Positions 6,554-9,343 of a stretch of DNA of 9,343 bases are shown piece after piece (within the stretch, counting starts at the first letter, position 1; each line of letters starts with the position of its first letter). Where the stretch lies: NCBI GenBank assembly GCA_012797725.1, contig JAAZON010000148.1, positions 1 to 9,343 of the forward strand. The letters are read 5' to 3'. Source of the stretch: SAR324 cluster bacterium. Lineage in GTDB: Bacteria > Bdellovibrionota > UBA2361 > JAAZON01. Below the pieces are notes generated by a model. That model was not told the DNA's origin. It searched no databases and saw nothing but the letters and a program-made list of their open reading frames with translations. The position numbers were made by a program, and so were the translations under genes.

Positions 6554-7972
6554 CTACTTCCCTAATCCAGCCAAAGCAGACGTTAAGGCTGTTTGTTGGC
6601 TTTGCATTTTGGACATCATTGATTCGAGTCTTGCGAAACGCGCACGCAATGCCTCTTCTTGTTCGGCAATCGATTTTTCCGCATCGCTTATCTGAGTGGT
6701 CATGCGTTCAATCATGGTCTTATTGCTGTTTATTGTGAGATCGAAAGAACCCTGGAAGCGAATGAAAGTGTCAATAGTTCCGCCTGTGCTTGCTGTAGTG
6801 TCGGCAAATTGTTGAAGGATGCTGTTTACTGAGGAAGAGGAGGTTGACATTGATTTTTCGAATTGGGTCTTATCGAATTTTAATGTCCCGTCTCTTTGAG
6901 TTGTAATACCAAGATCGGCAAGTATATTAATCCCAGTTCCTGAAATTGCAGATCTTATTGAAGAAATAGCATCCCTAAATGAGCTTAATGCCGTGTTGTC
7001 CGAGGATGTCGAAGCCAGAGGTTGAAAAACATTTTTTACTTCACTACCACTTTCATCCCTGGTTATTTCATTGTTTTCAGAGATGTATTCAACAAGATCG
7101 TTATAGATATCAACCCAGTCTTGAATCTTTGTCGCCGTAGACTTTGCATCATCAGCGACAGTGACCGAGGCACTACCAATTCCTTGGAGTGAGAATGTAA
7201 CACCTGTTACAGCGTCCGACACAGAATTGGTCTCTCGTGTAATCCCAGTGACTCCATTCAAATCGAATATTGCATTTTGCGCGGCACTTTCAACACCTCC
7301 GGGAAGACTTGTATCGAGAAAGCCATAGTTTGAAGTAAAGGTTAGAGTTCCAAGGGTTGTTCCTGTGTTGTTACTGCTGATCATCACTCGATAGTCAGGG
7401 CTTGCGGCAGTTCCAACATTAAGAAGTGAAGCTTGGGCACAGTTCCCATTTGCAGCAGCTTGTTCATTGAACTGAGACACAAATTGGGCGATTGTGGTTG
7501 AATCCCTGGTCACATTGACTGAAATCGTCTTTTTGTTAGCACCAGTTCCAACCTCCACTGTTATAGTTCCTGAGGCTGCATGGCCGCCTGCTGTAGTAGC
7601 AACAAAGTCTGTGGAGGCGCTAAAGGAGTGACCGTAAGCGTAAGTTCCGTTCTTTGCCAACTGAGTGACGTTAAGTGAATAAGTTCCATTCGTAGCGGCG
7701 TTGGAGGCAGTGGCACCAACATAGGCTTCGTTTGTGCTGGTAGCGGTTTTTACGATTCCGCCTCCTGAGAGTGTCGTAAAATTATAGAGCGAATCTTTTA
7801 GTTCAGTAAATTTTGTTTTAAGGGTCTCAAGTGCCGAATTGGTATCTGTAAGTTCAGTAATTCTCGTGTTTAAGGGGTCGACTTTCTGTGCTCGCGTTGC
7901 AGTCGACATGGCGTCAATAAGGGCATTGGTGTCGATTCCTGAGGCAAGTCCCGAGAAATTTATAAGTGCCAT
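6554..7972 (-). CDS. fliD: Flagellar filament cap protein FliD (HAP2)
   Basis: FliD forms the oligomeric cap at the distal tip of the flagellar filament, where it directs insertion of exported flagellin; it leaves the cell through the flagellar type III apparatus and has no cleaved signal peptide. The 472-aa product starts with the FliD_N signature FSGLASGIDTNALIDAM (6-22) and a predicted helix up to about 65. The middle is Thr/Ser/Ala/Gly-rich, as in cap leg and head domains. The FliD_C part begins near AIFDLNGV with the typical SVSDAVTGVTFSL stretch, and the C-terminus is a long helical coiled-coil region (about 410-460) ending QQTALTSALAGLGK. AAAGGA (plus-strand 7982-7987 reversed) lies nine bases before the ATG. 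No fliS, flaG or flagellin gene is adjacent. Length is within the family range (about 450-500 aa). Confidence 0.95.
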   Translation of the reverse strand: MALINFSGLASGIDTNALIDAMSTATRAQKVDPLNTRITELTDTNSALETLKTKFTELKDSLYNFTTLSGGGIVKTATSTNEAYVGATASNAATNGTYSLNVTQLAKNGTYAYGHSFSASTDFVATTAGGHAASGTITVEVGTGANKKTISVNVTRDSTTIAQFVSQFNEQAAANGNCAQASLLNVGTAASPDYRVMISSNNTGTTLGTLTFTSNYGFLDTSLPGGVESAAQNAIFDLNGVTGITRETNSVSDAVTGVTFSLQGIGSASVTVADDAKSTATKIQDWVDIYNDLVEYISENNEITRDESGSEVKNVFQPLASTSSDNTALSSFRDAISSIRSAISGTGINILADLGITTQRDGTLKFDKTQFEKSMSTSSSSVNSILQQFADTTASTGGTIDTFIRFQGSFDLTINSNKTMIERMTTQISDAEKSIAEQEEALRARFARLESMMSKMQSQQTALTSALAGLGK

Positions 7973-8060
7973 AGTTCAAAGTCCTTTAAGCAGAGAAGAG
8001 GTAGTTGTGCTCACTAGAGGCAGTTATTCAACATCTACGAAAAAGTCCTCCAAATACAGA

Positions 8061-8072
8061 TCCTTGCAAGGA
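8061..8072. promoter_or_regulatory. 12-base palindrome in the fliD/beta-CASP divergent region
   Basis: TCCTTGCAAGGA is a perfect 12-base palindrome located 89 bases before the fliD ATG and 130 bases before the divergent gene. A self-complementary site in a shared upstream region is a reasonable candidate operator for a dimeric regulator. I do not recognise it as a known site, and neither a sigma28 nor a sigma54 promoter is clear beside it. Confidence 0.3.
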
Positions 8073-8103
8073 ACAAGCCGGACTTGGCATATTTGCTAAT
8101 ATC

Positions 8104-8132
8104 CTGATATGTTTGTGTTTCTCGGATATACT
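8104..8132 (+). promoter_or_regulatory. Sigma70-like promoter candidate for the beta-CASP gene
   Basis: CTGATA (8104-8109) and TATACT (8127-8132) are separated by exactly 17 bases; they match the TTGACA and TATAAT consensus at four and five positions. Transcription would start near 8139, giving a leader of about 60 bases. That leader contains a small AAGGT/ACCTT hairpin (8171-8187) just before the ribosome binding site. Assignment is by motif only. Confidence 0.4.
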
Positions 8133-8201
8133 GTTTTGTTGTTAGGTATTTTTTTCCATGTTGGATTCTCAAGGTTAATGAGACCTTAAGGAGGTGCACT
8201 C

Positions 8202-9343
8202 ATGGTTAAAGTGAAGTTTTTGGGTGCTGCGGGTACAGTCACAGGTTCCCAATTTCTTGTGGAGGGTTCAAATTCTCGTTTCTTAATTGATTCTGGAATG
8301 TTTCAAGGTTCTAGGGAATGGCGCGCAAAAAATAGAATTGAGCCTTTGTTTGATGTGAAGACTATTGATGCAGTGCTTCTTACTCATGCCCATATAGACC
8401 ATATTGGGCTTTTGCCTCGTTTGTATACTCTTGGACTTCAGTGTCCTGTGTATTGTAGCGCTCCTACTGCATCGCTTGCTGAGATTATTCTGCAAGATTC
8501 TTCGATCTTGCAAAAAGAAGAAGCGGAATTCAGAAGAAAATCTCGGCGTTCGCGTTATGAGAATCCAGAGCCACTTTACACAATGCAGGACGTGCAAGGG
8601 GCATTGAGCCTGCTTCAACCTAAGGGTCTAGATGAAGATGTGCTTCTGCCTTGTAATGCAAAAGCCCGGTTCTCTCAGATGGGACACATTCTTGGCGCTT
8701 CATCAATTTTGCTGGAAATAGATGATAGAAGGTTGAATTTTTCAGGAGATGTAGGGCGCTTTGCTGTGCCTGTAATGCGAGATCCTAGCCCGGTCAATTT
8801 TGGAAAAATTCTGTGTATCGAAGCAACTTATGGTGGCCGTACTCATGCTAAAGAAGCTCCTGAGAAGCAGTTGAGCGCAGTTATTAATGAGACAGTAGAG
8901 AGAGGAGGGCTTATCCTTATACCAAGTTTTGCTATTGGTCGTGCACAAGTGCTGCTCTATTATCTAAGGGAGCTGAAAGAAGCGGGCAGCATTCCCAATA
9001 TTCCAATTATCGTTGATAGTCCAATGGCAATTGAAGCGACCTCAATCTATAAGAAATTTCCAGAGTGGTATGATGAAGAAGCTTTAAAGCTTCTTCAATC
9101 GGGAAAGTCTATATTTGAACCAGCAAACCTTTATTTTATTAGAGACAGGGAGGAGTCAAAACGTCTTAATCCGATACAAGAATCCATGATAATTATTGCC
9201 GGCAACGGTATGTTAAATGGTGGGCGAATTCTTCATCATCTTTTTCATAGGCTTCCAAGCCCCAAAAATACGGTGCTGCTTGTCGGTTATCAGCCAGAGG
9301 GTGGTAGGGGGTACTGGTTGAAAAAGGGTGTTCCCAGTATCAA
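8202..9343 (+). CDS. Metallo-beta-lactamase-fold beta-CASP RNA-processing nuclease (3' partial)
   Basis: This is an exonuclease-like protein of the COG1236 (CPSF73/Ysh1-related) group, which in bacteria act as RNA endo- or exonucleases in the cytoplasm. Of an expected 450-470 aa, 380 are visible before the window ends. The N-terminus FLGAAGTVTGSQFLVE is typical. Metal ligands are complete so far: H62, H64, D66, H67 in THAHIDHIG, H162 in GHILGA and D183 in FSGDVGR. The beta-CASP insert starts at IEATYGGRTH (acid E207, motif A), followed by IPSFAIGRAQ (240-249), VDSPMA (271-276), GMLNGGRILHHL and VGYQPEGGRG. The final two beta-CASP histidine motifs lie beyond the window. AAGGAGGTG at 8188-8196 is a near-perfect ribosome binding site five bases from the ATG. 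The RNA target cannot be told from sequence. Confidence 0.93.
   Translation, partial: MVKVKFLGAAGTVTGSQFLVEGSNSRFLIDSGMFQGSREWRAKNRIEPLFDVKTIDAVLLTHAHIDHIGLLPRLYTLGLQCPVYCSAPTASLAEIILQDSSILQKEEAEFRRKSRRSRYENPEPLYTMQDVQGALSLLQPKGLDEDVLLPCNAKARFSQMGHILGASSILLEIDDRRLNFSGDVGRFAVPVMRDPSPVNFGKILCIEATYGGRTHAKEAPEKQLSAVINETVERGGLILIPSFAIGRAQVLLYYLRELKEAGSIPNIPIIVDSPMAIEATSIYKKFPEWYDEEALKLLQSGKSIFEPANLYFIRDREESKRLNPIQESMIIIAGNGMLNGGRILHHLFHRLPSPKNTVLLVGYQPEGGRGYWLKKGVPSI

Noticed and set aside
6480..6695. 71-codon plus-strand frame over the 3' end of fliD
   Set aside because: Its second half mirrors the fliD C-terminus on the other strand, and there is no ribosome binding site.
1..9343. CRISPR arrays, tRNA or rRNA genes, defence or toxin-antitoxin systems
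   Set aside because: No regularly spaced repeats, tRNA T-arm signatures, rRNA segments or small paired toxin-antitoxin genes were seen on either strand.

Overview
The window is a chromosomal housekeeping block from a flagellated, probably Gram-negative bacterium. It carries the 3' end of a spc-type ribosomal operon, the complete alpha operon, two appended genes (fabI, rpsT), then a lone flagellar cap gene on the opposite strand and the start of a divergent metallo-beta-lactamase/beta-CASP gene. The order secY-adk-(gap)-rpmJ-rpsM-rpsK-rpsD-rpoA-rplQ, the short-LID Adk, the four-cysteine S4 and the look of RpoA and FabI recall deltaproteobacteria in the broad sense (Desulfobacterota, Bdellovibrionota, SAR324 and similar). 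That placement is judged by eye only. Base composition is moderately AT-rich and even across the window, and nothing suggests recently acquired DNA.

Region 1 (1-1782): the C-terminal seven-eighths of secY overlaps adk by four bases (ATGA). Region 2 (1783-2196): a 414-base stretch without a credible gene, where many bacteria carry map and infA; it holds several short inverted repeats. Region 3 (2197-5341): rpmJ (GTG start), rpsM, rpsK (TTG start), rpsD, rpoA and rplQ in tight same-strand order, as in the classical alpha operon. Region 4 (5382-6456): fabI and rpsT continue in the same direction, with a possible internal promoter before fabI. Region 5 (6457-7972): a convergent junction with a large inverted repeat, then fliD on the minus strand. 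Region 6 (7973-9343): a 229-base divergent intergenic region with a 12-base palindrome and a sigma70-like promoter candidate, then a beta-CASP nuclease gene cut by the window end.

Most genes serve protein synthesis and export (SecY, L36, S13, S11, S4, L17, S20), transcription (RpoA), adenylate balance (Adk) and fatty acid elongation (FabI). I found no defence system, CRISPR array, mobile element with a gene, tRNA or rRNA. The points most worth a second look are the empty adk-rpmJ interval, the placement of fabI and the isolated fliD. I do not see a convincing undescribed system here.
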